From the NCBI RefSeq assembly GCF_910591885.1, contig NC_063274.1:12670164-12734163 (forward strand): a DNA stretch of 64,000 bases, read 5' to 3'. The notes under the pieces are model-generated. The model searched no databases, was not told the DNA's origin, and saw only the letters and a program-made list of their open reading frames with translations. The stretch is from Bombus terrestris. Lineage: Eukaryota > Arthropoda > Insecta > Hymenoptera > Apidae. Below are positions 1 to 13,775 of this stretch, piece after piece (positions within the stretch are counted from its first letter, which is position 1; every line of letters begins with the position of its first letter). The translations under genes and the position numbers were made by a program.

Positions 1-889
1 AGGAGAAAAAAGAGAAAGCGAGTCGTGGTGTATTAATAAGAGAATTTTGTAGTTTCGATCGTTGATACAAGAGCGTAGACAGGGCATGAGTAACGAATAA
101 TTAGGAATTTATATGAGAATTATAGTAGTGATAATATGATTCTTATATGAATCATACAAAAGTTAAACTAATTAAATTTATTGAGAATAATTATATGATT
201 TTTGAAAAGCATGAATGATGTATTTTGGTATCGTTAATTAAGAATTCTTGAAAAAGTGCATTTAATTCAATATGAGCTTCTAAGTAGCTCTCACAAGTGA
301 TGGTTCAATTGATCAGAATTTTTTAAACACTCTAGATTTGGAGAATTGAATCTGTTTAATCACGAATAAGAACATTCTACAAGAATAAAACAAAGAATAT
401 ATTTCAAGAGCGATATACCAGAGAGAATAGAGTTCCACAAGTCGTTATCTACATTCACCGACTTTTATAATCGCCTTTAAAAACATCTCCATTTCATCAA
501 CGTGGTTAGGTACACATCACACAAAGACCATGAACTACACGCTACTTTAATGGAAAGTAGTAGATTACAGGTTCGAGTTGCAGGCGTTCAGCCTCGAAAG
601 AGGCGATACCCGCTCGCGAAAAAGGTGTTTGCCATTAATCTCTAAGCGTGACCCGGTGATGTAAGCCTATTACCTTGATTAAAATATCCAATAATCGAAT
701 TCATCCGAGTACGATAACGACAGGGTAACCGAACGATAGAAAAACAAAAATGCAACAGAACGAGGAAGACAGAGAGAACGAGGGGATAGATTTGTAAGAG
801 GAAGATAGGTTAACACGGCAGGGTGGTAGGGGGTTGATTAATGAGAAGGGAGTGACGTGGCGGTACGCCGCGCACCAGCCACGCTTCGC

Positions 890-1030
890 CCCATTTCATC
901 TTTTGCTTTCCCCTCCGTTTCGGTTTCGTCCTCTCGTATCTCCCTCTTTCCACCCTGCCAGCTTGTTTTCTCCCTCCTTTCACTTTTCCTCTATTTCCTT
1001 TTGTTTTATTCCGCGTCCTATCTCGAAAGG
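890..1030 (+). repeat. Pyrimidine-rich tract
   Basis: About 140 bases of the + strand are strongly enriched in C and T (CCCTCC, TCTCCC and CTTTCC words). This explains the overlapping serine-, phenylalanine- and proline-rich open frames here, which I do not regard as genes. Confidence 0.75.
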
Positions 1031-4000
1031 TTTCCGTCTTTTTTCGCTTAACTTCGTGACTCCTTTGTTCAGGGTGGCCCATTCGCCGCCTGCTTCGTGG
1101 CGCCTTGTCTGCGTGTAGTTTTTTCTCCTAAGAAGTTTTCTGAGTGTCTAATGTTCATCGAGAAGTATCGATTCGGTGGTAGTTTTATATTCTCATGTTG
1201 CAGTTGTGCGTTATCGTTGACGGATACGAAGGCCATAGTTGAAAATCGTGATAAGTCTCGTCTTTATATTTACAGTATATTTAAATATCTACGTGTATAT
1301 ATTTTCCGTATTGACAAAAAATATCGTCTTGCGCAGAAGAAATGCTTTCACTTTTTTAGAGTGCCGTAGCAGAAGGGCAAACAAAAATGTGAAACATCAG
1401 TCTAATTTTGAAGATATAAAAATTTAGTTTGTTCATCACATAGCAAAGTAAAAAAAGAAAGGTGGGAAAGTTCGAGAACGAAAGTGCAACGATGTTTTGC
1501 TCTAAATATCTAGCAATAAAGACGCCAGGAAAAATGGACCAGAGTTGTGCACTTAGCGGTTCTTTTTTTCCCGCGTGTTATGAAACAATGGGCTAGCAAA
1601 TAATAGCACAGCGGTAAGCCACCATCAAAAGCCAAACACGGAATTGCCTCACCATGTCGACCCTTTCGAACCATAGCCTGCTGCACTGAGTAAAAATGAA
1701 CCCAGTGACCTCGTATTTTTTAACCAGGTAACGCGTGTCGGTAACAGGCCACATTGTTTAAAGGTAACTTCGAGACGCCGTAATTCCATTCAATGCTACG
1801 ATTAAAGCGTCGTTATTAGGGTCAACGAGAAACCTGTCATCATAGGAAAAATTGTATAGCCAGCAAAACTAATAACGACGGTTTTTCAACTGTTGAACGT
1901 TTCGTTCCCTCTTTTTTCGAACCGTTTCTTTCATCCGTCTTTTGCTTCTTCTAACACTGCAGATTTACACTGTTTCGTGTTCCAAGTCGTAGAATCGGCG
2001 TGGCGCCAACTATCGTCATTTTCCCAGATAGGCAAACGAGTCGAAAGTCAACGTGTCATTATCGATACACCTCCGTCCACGCGATTTTCGCAAAACTTGT
2101 TTCTCATTCTCGCCCCTGTTCCCATTTCACGAGATCGTTCACGTGCACGATTGCACGTCCTTTCAACGCTCGCCCTTCGAGTTTTACGCGACCGAAGGAT
2201 ACCTCGGAGGCTACTCTTATCTTGATTTATTCCACCAAGGTGTGATCCCTAGGGAAGGCCTCCCTATTTATTTAAAAGACTCTCTCGTAGGTCAACTTGG
2301 CCCGGAGAACCCTTAAAAGTAATCGCCAGATCTTTCAATTTCGTTAAATGGCAATGTAGTCTGCACACTTTACTAAATTTGTTTATTTATAGATAAAGGT
2401 TACGGGTGAATAACATAATAAAGTTATTATTAAAGTACAGTGTTGAAATATAATATGTCGTTAACCAATTCTACATCCATTCGTTTTTGATATTGAATAT
2501 GTGTTGTTGGCTTTCTTGAATATACTTTCTTGAATATTTAAAAAAAATATCAGTACTAACGCAGACTAACGTAACAGCTAAGCTAAGCTTACTCGTTTCT
2601 CAAACAAAACATCATGGATTTATTACTTATTTTCGAAAGTCTTGGGTCTTCGAATTTGTCAGATTAATTCCTTCTTTAATTGTTATATTAAAATTCCGGA
2701 TTTTAGCTATCAAGCGATATAAAAGTCAGGAACTGAACAAAAATGGACTTGTCATGTTCTTCCCGTATGGCCGTCAAACGTCATTTTAGTCAAATTTGAA
2801 CTTTCAACTGCGAATTTTACGCTGCTTCTACATTAGGTGGAATTAAACTCTATTTCTCTGTAAGTGCAAGACGCGAGCACTATCTGCTTCTGCATTAATG
2901 CTTCTACATTAATTACCGAGAAAATTGCAAACTCCTCAAAGCGAAAAGTAATAAAATTGTTTCAACAAACTTCGGATAGAATCGATATCTCGCCTCTCGA
3001 TCCGAACGCCGCCATCGCTTCAAGTGCCCCAGACATTCGTAATCAAATAACTTTCCCTCTCATTAGAGACACTCGAACGGTCCCAAACGAGGCAGCCTTG
3101 CATTCAGTGCACTCTGCGTTTCTGGGGGAGCGCTTTGTATATCGTCTTTCTCTCGCTATTCTTTCCCTGCTGGCGAAAATGTACCGGTATAAGTCATCAA
3201 TTAAAACTTTTCAGCGTCTATCGACGAACGTAATTCCGCGATGGTGGTACATACCTGAATCAAAAAAGTCCCTTCGACGTCATAGTTTGGGAGGCAGGGA
3301 ACATTTTACCCTATAATTTCAACAAATTTAGTTCATTAATTTTATTCTTATTCTGATGCTTAAGATTACTAAAAGTAGAACGGAAATCTGTGCACTGTCA
3401 TTTTATCATTATAAATTAAAAAAATCTGTTTTCCTAGTACGACACGAATGCAGTATCTTTCTGACAAAGTACAATGATCCCTATCAGCTGCTATCTTGCA
3501 ATATTGGCGGCAGACTTCCGTTTTTAAGCGTAAAAAACGGCTAAATTATTGCAGGCTCTGTTAAGTTTCAAAATATTTACTTCTATACGTACAACATACG
3601 ATACGCAACTATTCTTCAACTTAACACAGTACGATACAGCTGAGTTCAATTTTCCGGTAAATCCTTGACTTAAAAATGAGCATGAAACTAACTAATGATT
3701 CAAGTTTACTGATACGCCACACAAAAAATGTCCACTTGCTGCCGGACTATCGCTAGATTCCCTGCGAGCACTTGAAACTTCGATACACCTCCTAGTTGAA
3801 TCGTCGTATGTTTGAGAAGAGTGTATTGTCATGTCGAGGTCGGCCCATCCGTAATCAGCGCGCACGAGTTGGAAACATGTCAATTCCGTGAGGAGGCGTG
3901 AACTAGAGATGTCGAGGGTGTACGCATTCACATCTGGCCATAGAACCTACCCTCGATCGTCAACTCTTGATGGACACGGAGGAGGAAGAGAGCGTTTCAG

Positions 4001-5169
4001 ACCGGATAAAGGCTTCTAGAAACGCGTCAGCAGGGTCAGATCCCACGAGCCGAACTATCTCCGATCAAAAAGTGATCTGATGTTCCATTTAAATCGGCTT
4101 ATATAGCGAATGCGTTTCTGAGATTGTTCATTATTTGGCCAACTTGTTCCATATATTGAATGTGTGAGTTTTTTTTTATGTGGGATATACAGGAGTGGTA
4201 TGTTGAAAGTTGTTGAAGGTTTGATGACGTTGTATGTTGAACAGGGTAATAAGGGAAATTGATCGTTGGATTATTTTAGGCAGTGAATTGATTGATGGGG
4301 CTGATGTATGTACATATATGGCGCATTTAATGCAACGTTTATGTAGGTACAATTAGGGCAGGATGTATGAACAGGTTTTAACAGAAGGTTTGATTTAGGA
4401 TTTCTGCGGTAGGTGTGATTTTCATGGCTCTTTTAAAACGTAGTATATCTTTAAACACTTACTTTGAGTTTTAGTTTGATTGCTTAAACTTAACTAGATC
4501 TATTAGTGGTAATGCAGTAAATCTTTATTCATAATCCTAAACTTTATTTCAACGTTCCGTGGAATATTTCACAAGCAATTTGCTGCTGGAATATATAAAT
4601 TACAGATTTGTTCTCTTCATTAAACTTCCAAACCTCCAACTATACTAAACCAATACAAGTTTCTATACAAATTAATCTTAGGTTCACAAAAAATATTTCT
4701 TTCGTAACTCGAAGTTTACGTAATAATACGCAATTTATCACTTGAATTACAATTGAAATTCGAATAATTAAGTTGGAAGTGAATTCGATCAAGATCAGGC
4801 GTGAAGTTGCAAGGGAAAATCTACGTTTTCTCGAAGAAACTTTCAATCGACGCCTTCGAAACGGTCCCCGGAATAATTTACACCGATACGATCTCGAACA
4901 CACGTTGCAGAAGGAAGTGTCGCAGTGCTGTGAACGTTTTGCGAACTGAAATGCGAACGATCGAGATAACCGGAAGGCCCGAAGTTCCCTGTCCCCTTAT
5001 CTTTTATCGTTCGTTTGCGATCCACTCGATTTCAGTTAATTTGAACTTCGCGCAAACTATCGCGACTCGTCTACCCTCGCCTATCATTTTCACAGAATAG
5101 TGCGAGTAAAAGTGAGGAAAATACGAAAGTCGTGCGAGCTCTAGTCTAAAGTAAATTATAAATTGTAAA

Positions 5170-5187
5170 AGAGAGAGAGAGAGAGAG
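5170..5187 (+). repeat. (AG)9 microsatellite
   Basis: A perfect dinucleotide repeat in otherwise AT-rich non-coding DNA. Confidence 0.95.
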
Positions 5188-6321
5188 GACAGGCCTTAAA
5201 TAAACAATTTTACGAAGTAACTTCGAAGAAAGCTATACACCGTATCCTTGCTCCGAAAGCAATTCAGAAACGTTCATTTTTATTCAAATGTAAAAAATTG
5301 TCCTTGAACATAACAGCACGATGTTCTGCTACTTTATGTGTCAAGATGAATAATGTTCTTGAAATTCAAGTATCGTTCTATTATTTTCAATTTACGATCA
5401 TATAAACTGTTAATGATTATTTTACAAAGATAGTTTACAATGAAGTTAGATTACTTCTAGAGAAAAGTTTGCTAAATTTATTAATACTATTTATGAATAG
5501 TATTATAAGACGATAAGGAACGGAAATTTTATCTTCATTAAAAATACTGAAAGAATTGCTAATTACCTAATGGAATAAATATTATATTCCATTTACTATA
5601 TTCTTTTTAGGGTGTATACAGTGAAATACAAAAATGTATGATGGTCTGTATAAAAGAAAAATCGAACGATATCCATTCATGCATCGTGTATACTATACAA
5701 GCTCGAATGAAACTCAAGTTTCATACACAGTTTCCTAGTTTTTCATGGATTTTTAAACAAACTATGTTATTTCAAATACATATCGTGTTCTGAGCTCCGT
5801 TTTTTTATCTCAAAAATTCAAAATGTTATTCTTACATACGGTTGAATGGGTGCTTTTACATTGACCTGTGTGAGATGTGTGCATCAGACAGACACCTTGC
5901 TGAACTCGGGGGATTAAAATAATAATAACGTTGGAAATTGGACACGGCGGTGGCTGTACCCTCGTAATCTTCCGTGGCCATATGCCGGTGCCGGCTGGAA
6001 CGAAGCCAGGCGAACGTGAAAAAAAAGGAGAACGATCGCATACCTAATCTGACATTGTGAGAGCGGGTTAGGGCGTCTAACTTTATTCAATCGCGGCTAC
6101 GTTTCGTTATGGTCTCGCATTTCGAAAGAAGACGAATGTGAAGGGTCACGGAATAGGGTCATTCTAGGCGCACGTGTCGCGAAATCCCCTTTTTCCATGA
6201 TAAGATGACGCTGATAAAGTCACTATCGAGTGAATCCCATAGCATACGCCATGCGTATTATCGCCTACCGTATTAGCATAACTTTAGATTTATTTTCAAT
6301 TATAGTCTCGTATATTACATT

Positions 6322-6324
<3 letters not shown>

Positions 6325-6353
<29 letters not shown>
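6325..6353 (+). repeat. Poly-T run (29 bases)
   Basis: An uninterrupted run of T on the + strand. It could be a slippage tract or the A-tail of an old minus-strand retroposon. No retroposon body is recognisable beside it. Confidence 0.95.
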
Positions 6354-6356
<3 letters not shown>

Positions 6357-8230
6357 GCAAGATAGCGGCGACGGTTATGAATGTGATGGATTTGTTTTTT
6401 TAAATATGGATAAATGGAGGTTCTGGTGGGAATGTATGCAGTAATATTATAGTATACTTGCGTATTAAGTAAAGAAAATAATGGCACGCGTTTGGTTTGT
6501 ACAAACAATTGCAACTAAAGGCAAGAACTTATTTGGTATGTATCATTTTTTTAATATTATATATAATATTAGAATGATCCATCATAATTTTCTACGCAAT
6601 AGTCTGCTAAATTATCCCTTATTTAGAAACATATTTTAGACAGAACTTATCTTATTTCAAGGAAATAATTTTACGATAGACATTAGTCTCAGCTAAGTAG
6701 AAAATAGAACTATAAACCTTCGTTCAACTAGATGTGTAGCTCACTTCAAGTAAAGTTTATTCACCTGTCTTACATCTCTTGATACTATTCGCTTGCGATA
6801 AATACATTTACTTTCCGAGATATCGAATACCAGTTTATATACTTAAATGATAAAATTCAGAGATAGTCGAGGAGTGGAGTTGGTCAACTTGGCATCCAAG
6901 AAACTCAAATAACACGCCATATCATCGTAGCGTAAATTCAGCGAAAGTATCGATCGCATAGGTGAAACTATTCAATTGCAAGTGAATTCCGCGCATCGAA
7001 AAGCCGAACGAGAGAAATTTCCGTCGCTACTGTTCTTACTGCACGTGGCACGCGATCCGTCTGCGTGCCGATAAGGCGTCGCACGTATAAACACGTAAAA
7101 CTAGACAGAGGATAGAACAACGCGTGCACATGTATGCGACGACTCGGCGGCAAGGGAGGCCAACGTTCGAAACGCCCGTTCACATCGCCATTCGCGTTCC
7201 CCGGGAGCTTAACAGGGATCTACCGAGCTTGCGTGAAAGCCTCGATGACGTCCGGGTGAATCGGTTGTTTGCGCTTCTACGTGCGCCCACTTTCAAGGGA
7301 GCATTAGTTTCAATTTTTCTCCGCGAGATTTCCGGAGAGGCAACGTAATAAAGCGGAACAACACTGAAATAATAATTTATCGTCGCTCAAGCGTAACTTG
7401 CGTTTCGACGGTTACACGATAAAAGGATGATTTTTTGGTATAACTGTGGTGATATGAAAATAGGAATGAAATTGTAGCGAGAAATATTATAGTTTTGTTT
7501 AATGTTCTTGGCATCGGACATTTAAAGTTATCGATGAAGATGTTAAAGCGATTTTTGTAATGATGGAAGTGACTGTGAAAGAGTGTCGGATGTTTTCGGT
7601 ATTATAGAGAAATTGACTGAAGAAATTATTGGCTGTAATTGCAGATAATGAGCTCGTTCCACTGGAATTAGAATCATCGATCAGCTATAAAAATGCCAGC
7701 TAGATTGCATAAACAATCTGTAATAAATTCGCATTACTTTGCAATAATATAGGCTAATTATGGTTCAACAATCGATCGAATTGATTTTCCACGCTTTCAA
7801 GAAATAAATCGCCCTCCATTGCCTTCCGCTTGCTGAGATTATTAGCAGAAGTATCGCCGCCGCGATTTTAATATCGCCACGAACTATAGTTCGAGGTCGC
7901 GTTAGCGGGGATACGAATCGATTTATTAAATTCGAAGCACTTTCTAGGGAACGTTTATTCCGATACGGTTCGTGGAGAAATGAGGCGTTCCAAAACGTCG
8001 TTTAGAGATGGAGGAATGAAACTTATGAAAATTTGCAGCTTCTCGTTCATATAACCCTGATGTTGTACTCCGTCGAATTCAATTTTGTGTGTGATATTGT
8101 TCCATGTATTATAATTCCACGTTCCATTTTTACAATATGTATATCATTTGATATCGTATTTTTATATAAATCATATTATTCACACAAATGGTGCGAGTAG
8201 ATGATTCGAAGCCGAAGTAGTAAAAACAGA

Positions 8231-8285
8231 ATTTGTCAGACAATTCTCAGACAATTTCTCAGACAATTTGTCAGACAATTTCTCG
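8231..8285 (+). repeat. 12-bp tandem repeat (about 4.5 units)
   Basis: The unit ATTT(G/C)TCAGACA is repeated in direct tandem, with one unit a base short and the last one broken by CTCGAG. It lies in AT-rich DNA and spans part of a small open frame with no other support. Confidence 0.85.
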
Positions 8286-8982
8286 AGTATTTGCTCGAAC
8301 ATGACAAGAGATACATCGTTACATTGTCACTAATAACTATTTTTATTTATATGTCTTTTATATCTTTCGTATTAAGTTTATTTTTAACACAGCATCCGTA
8401 TGGTACATTAAAAAAAATTTATAAAATCAATGAAAAATTTATACAATCAACAAAAACATAATTTCACCAGAGCAGATTCAATCTCGTTTTCATCACCCGC
8501 AATGAAAGCATCCTGAAAACCGTTGACCACCAGAATGCACGCGTGTCATGCGCAGCGCCAGATTTTGTAGAGCGAAAATTATAGCCGCGTAAGGAAGAAC
8601 GTGACCCAGATTCATCTTGCGAAACCGTGGTAACTTCGTTTCGAATGCATGATCGCGTTTCACTCTGTTAACGATATCGATATCCGGCTGTTTCCGCAGC
8701 GTTCAGTTTTCCGCGGAATCCACGGAAGATCAATGTATAAGCAAGAGGTTCAACCGAAAGTAGATCAAGCGTTTTTCAACGATCTTTAAACAGTTGCGTT
8801 CAGAATAGCGTAACAAATGCATGAAATTTCCGTTTCGTTAACAATACTTGCTTTCGGATCGTTTATTTCTACATTTTGCAACGATTTTAAATGTTCTTGC
8901 TTTTATTTTTCATTTGTATTATTAACTCCTTGCCTTACGGTATTGAATCGTATATTCATGATTGAGGTATGGTTCCGATTAA

Positions 8983-9563
8983 CATTAGAATTACTGATAG
9001 TTAACACAGAGTCATTTTCACCAAAACCAGTCAAAATGACTGGTCTTTAAAAAATATGTAATAATAGAATATTTTTATATTTATTAATTTATTTCTTTCT
9101 TACAGAAGCAATTCCATGTTATGTAGTACATTTTTGGTATTCTTAATCCATCTGGGACCATGATCCCTAAACGAGGATTGACACATTTATAAAATTGTAG
9201 AATCTGTCATTTTGGCTGCTGTGGTATTTCTAGTGTTAGCATCTAGCGATTTAGCAATCGATCCGGAATTTTTCTGATAACTCATCATATTAAATGATAC
9301 ACAGTAAAAATTTTAAAAATATGTGGGAAGTTGTATAAAATGAGGAAACTGTCATTTTGACTGGTACTTGGTATAAGTAGCCTTAATACAAAATTATTTT
9401 GAGTTTGAATACATAAAAAACAAAATAAAATTCATTATATTATTCTTTTAGTTATCGTTGCGAAAGTCATTACATCATTGCGGAAAGAAAATATAACATG
9501 AAGTAGGAATTTTAAAATAAACTTGTAAAACCACTCAATTTGACTGATGTGGTAGTTCTAGTG
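8983..9563. mobile_element. piggyBac-like non-autonomous element (TTAA-flanked, about 580 bp)
   Basis: TTAA occurs at 8979-8982 and 9564-9567. Just inside, the left end reads CATTAGAATTACTG and the right end, reversed, reads CACTAGAACTACC, so the two ends are imperfect inverted repeats next to a TTAA target, as in piggyBac elements. The inside has a perfect 8-bp stem, ACCAGTCA/TGACTGGT, at 9026-9044. A second right-end-like unit at 9204-9240 (GTGGTATTTCTAGTGTTAGC) and a partial one at 9349-9374 suggest a composite or internally duplicated element. No transposase is recognisable. Confidence 0.66.
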
Positions 9564-10568
9564 TTAAATAAAAGGAAAGTTTAATTTGTACTCTAATTTT
9601 TAATTCTTCTCCCATTGGTACGGATTGCGAATTATTTATCTAGCTACATTTCCTTAGTCACAGTTGCTTTTCATCTGATTGTGTTCTTTTCATCATTAAA
9701 CAATTTTTCAAGTTTGAAATGTTTTTAATATACGTGATTTCTCGTTTCAGTTTTATGCTACAAAACATTGAATATCTTTCTGTTCAATCTTTCTGAAACA
9801 AAAGCAAGATTGACATATAGAAATTGCAAAACGACAGAGTTCAATGCAAATTACGTACTGTATTGAATATTTCCGAATTGCGTCCGACATAGTATTATTG
9901 CGATGAATACCTGATTTAAGTAGTTACTAAAGCAATCGTCAGACACGGTTTTAATTATAACAATTGTTTGATCATCAAGATAATTGACAGAGGTACGAAC
10001 AATCTGAAATTTAGTTGGATAATTTGTACTTCCAAATTGTTGAAAATCGAACGAGGTTGGCATGAAATTCCAGGGTTTTCTCATTTGCAAAGCGACGAGC
10101 AAAGACACTAAAATCGTTCGAATTGGAAGCACGGCCAAGGCTCGTGTAATTAAAGCAGAAAGTACTCGAATCCCTGTGCAATAACAAGTAATGACCAGCC
10201 TCTGTTCATAAACTGTGCACGCGTGCAACAGGATGGTACGCTCGTTTTCGACATGTCGAGTATCCGTGTGCGCGTGAACCAAGGGAAAAGTAAAATATGC
10301 GCGCGAATTCAGTTCGTCCGACGAGTTCCCTGGGCGATGACGGTCTCTCGTGAGGATCGAGTTCTTTGAAATTGGAGAGAGACGGCGGAAAAAGCTTCGT
10401 CCGTGCCTCTCGCGAGTATTGATTGTTCATACTTGGATTTTCTCTGTTCCGTCGGATAGTCAGTCCGCTTCGAGAACAAAGTTTCGAAAGAAATTGAAGC
10501 AGGCGAGATCCCAATTTTCCTTCGTCCCCATTTAAAATCGCACCCGTGAATCCTTCTCTTTTTCTTCC

Positions 10569-10595
10569 TTTTTTTTTTTTTTTTTTTTTTTTTTT
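10569..10595 (+). repeat. Poly-T run (27 bases)
   Basis: An uninterrupted T run preceded by a pyrimidine-rich stretch (TTCTCTTTTTCTTCC). No retroposon body is recognisable nearby. Confidence 0.95.
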
Positions 10596-13289
10596 GTATC
10601 GTTAGCGTTGGAAAAAGGGACGATCGACGAAACAATTTTTTTTCACGGTCCGAGTGACTTTAATAGTTCCGATCTTTCTGACGCGTGAAATCATTCGACT
10701 ATGAATGCTCTCATATTGGGTTCTTTCGCTTTTTCCTCTTTTTTCTTTAATCGACCGTGCGGGTTAAATTTTTACTCGACCGGATTTTTTCAATATCATT
10801 GCGAATTTTTCCTGGAATTATCGAATCCATCATTGAAAAATTTATACGTTTTAATATGATGGAAATATTTGCATTATTTTGGCTACATTCTAACATTTTT
10901 CTCTGTCAGTTATCGAAGACTTTGAGCATTCTAAAGAAGAAATGGTCGTTTAACTTGTGTCATATTCATAACCGCTTAAATTATAACTTCGTGCAAGCTA
11001 CAGTGAGTCGTGATACAATGTCAACTTTTGATTACCGAAATAAAAAAGATACGTACGTGATGTTTAGGAGTGCATAGAAAATTTAACGATGAAAAGTTTC
11101 ACTGCCATGTCGTCATAGGCTGTTCTACATATCATGTCCATAGTGTAAGTGAATAAATCTTGAAAAAGAATCGGTCCAACATCATCCTTCATCAAAATCA
11201 CATAAAAGAACTACCACTTCTATCTGTCTCTAATAAAAATCACCACTGAAACACCATCGAACAATTCACTTAACATCTCTAATGCATTAATCTGTATTCA
11301 CTCCAAATCTGCTAATGTTAATGACACTCATTGTCAACATCTGGTTGCCTAATGGAGAGGAGTGTTCACACTTTGACATGTTCGTCAAGGTAATCAAACG
11401 AGACCTACATTTTGAAAATACATGGCTGCCGGTACTCTAACTTGCAATCTGTCTTTCATGGCACACACAAGTTAGTGATCCATTAGACAATTCGTTAGAA
11501 GCCTAAGCATCTATCATCAATCGTCTGGTGAACGCGCGTACGTAACGTCGCAGCGAAAGGTCTGGCCGCCTTTAGCGAGTCGAGTAATGATAAAAAATTA
11601 CATAAGCGGACAGTTCGGGGTCGAAGGGAAGATAGAGTGGCCGCGTTTTAACGATAGCATCTCGTTTGTCGTGATTAACGGAGTCGAGCAGGCTTTTCTT
11701 TCGTATCGAGTCTAGCGAACGCGATTACGAGGACTCGCGAGGGCCGACGATGGCAGACGAAAAACAGAAGGAAAGAGAAAACGAAGCGACATCGACTCGG
11801 TTAATTGAGAAATACCGCTTAAGCGAATTAACCCACTGCCGGAACCACCGAATTCAAATGGATAGTTTCCGGTCCCGGGCTCGTTTAGCGTTATCTCTCT
11901 GCGTTAACAACCCCAGAGGAACGATCTTATCGTTCCGCGATACCTAAAGGCTCTTTTTCGACCACTCGAAGGCAATTTACAGTAAATAATCGCGTCTACG
12001 GTGTTTTTAATGGCACACAAGTGTGTAATAAATGGTCTTTGGAAGTCGTTAGTTTTGTTTAAACGAAAGGAGCCTATTGTAAGAGTCTTAAAATTAATAT
12101 AATTCACTTTCCTCATCGGCTTTATCTCGCGGTTAATCGGATCATCCCTCGACTAAAAATTTCTATGACTAGGAAGTTAATAATTGCTCGATTCATTTGA
12201 AATAATATTTATTTTTCTATGTTATAAACTATTGCGATATATTTAATATTTTTAGTTTGATTTGTTGGGTTATTATTTGAAAGATGTTTATACTTATAAC
12301 GGATGGTAAAATTAATAAAGCTTCGAATTTAAGTTCTAATTGCACGATTATACAGAATTTGACGAATTATATATAGCCGTTCTAAACGATCGTGGCAATT
12401 TTGGCAAGCAAAGGTTCTTGCAAATATTTGGTAATTAGTGATCTACATTCGGCGGTTAGTGTATTATTTTCTCGATAAATACGCAAACAGCGAAACGTTT
12501 GCACGATGTTCCGTTACAGAGATTATTAGTAATTATTTGAACGAGCAGTTTGCAGCTAATATCGAGTCATATTTCCTGTTAATACGTTCGATTCATTGAT
12601 CGACAGTTGTAAATTATACGAAGAGTTTTAGCAAGAATTTACAATAATTTCTTATACAAAATTATGTTTTTGAATAGTTATTAGTATATAGATAATGGAA
12701 ATCAGGAAACCTAACAACCTTAGCATCAAATGAACATGAATGGTATCAAATAGGACATAGAAATAGAAACAAAATTCGAATCGTGCTATCTCTTTATTCA
12801 AACTGCGCGTAAAATTAAGTCCTCCGCATTCATTGTTCGCAAAAACATTTTTCCTGTTCAATTGAATACAGAGAACTTAAATAAATTTCTTTCCAAGATT
12901 CACTACGATTAGCATTGATAATTTTTCTGCACACCGGAATTAATTTACGCTTGAATCTACGAATCACCAAAATGGTGAAAATAATCAATTTCTAATAACT
13001 TTCACAGAAATTTTGCACGTTAGCTTTTACTTACATGCCATTGATTTTTGAATGATTTTTTATAAAATATATATAAGCAGTTTTAACGTTAATGAAAACA
13101 TAATGAAAAACAAGCCACGTATGCTTATATTCCCAAAATATGTCTTTCAAATCTTCATATGATCAAAACTACGAGATGCCTGGTTTAGAAATAAGCAGAG
13201 GTTAATTTCAACGCTGATGTACGATCGAACCAGTACCCTCAAGAACTCTGGAACTCAGCGGCACGAACAATCTTGTAGCAGTGGTCGAG

Positions 13290-13775
13290 GTTCGATAAAG
13301 TTGGCGAAAGTTGGCTGACCTCAGCGACTACCGCGAAGATCACCGAGGAAGAAAACGATTTTACGTCTGGTCGAAAATAGAAGCGTTCGAACGAATGTGG
13401 AGAACGATGCAGTTATATCAACTGACCGAACGAGCGGCAGGTGCAGACATCATCTTCTATGCACGCGACGCGATACGATTTTATTACGGCAATAAAATCG
13501 GAATAATGCGCGCGACGAACGCACTGCTGGTCCTCGCTGACGAGCCGGAAAAACGAACCGTCGTATTTGCGAGGGAATATAAATTTTCAGTCTTCCCCGG
13601 GGGGACAATACGGCCCTGGGCCGCCGCGGTTTATCCGCGCCGATCTAACGAACTGCGTGCCGATGTTGCGCTTCGGAAGGTACACTGCAAAAACATTCTA
13701 GCAGATCCAGCTTTTCCGAATTTTATTGACGCCGAGTGTTTTGATGGTCTAAGTGTATTTTCTGCGTGTTAGGTT
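13290..13775. other. CpG-rich patch with a 125-153 codon open frame, function unknown
   Basis: A frame is open on the + strand from 13299 to a stop at 13770-13772. It begins after a TAA, its first in-frame ATG is at 13395, and the translation has no motif I recognise. The local sequence is rich in CpG and poor in TA, which lengthens chance frames. No convincing acceptor or donor pair brackets it. It may be a conserved regulatory patch, an exon of an unknown transcript, or chance. Confidence 0.3.

Noticed and set aside
2824..2912. Three copies of TGCTTCT(A/G)CATTA
   Set aside because: Short and irregularly spaced, with no larger repeat unit around them.
2864..3316. 150-codon open frame on the + strand
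   Set aside because: It begins with GTG rather than ATG, shows no recognisable domain and overlaps AT-rich, low-content sequence; treated as chance.
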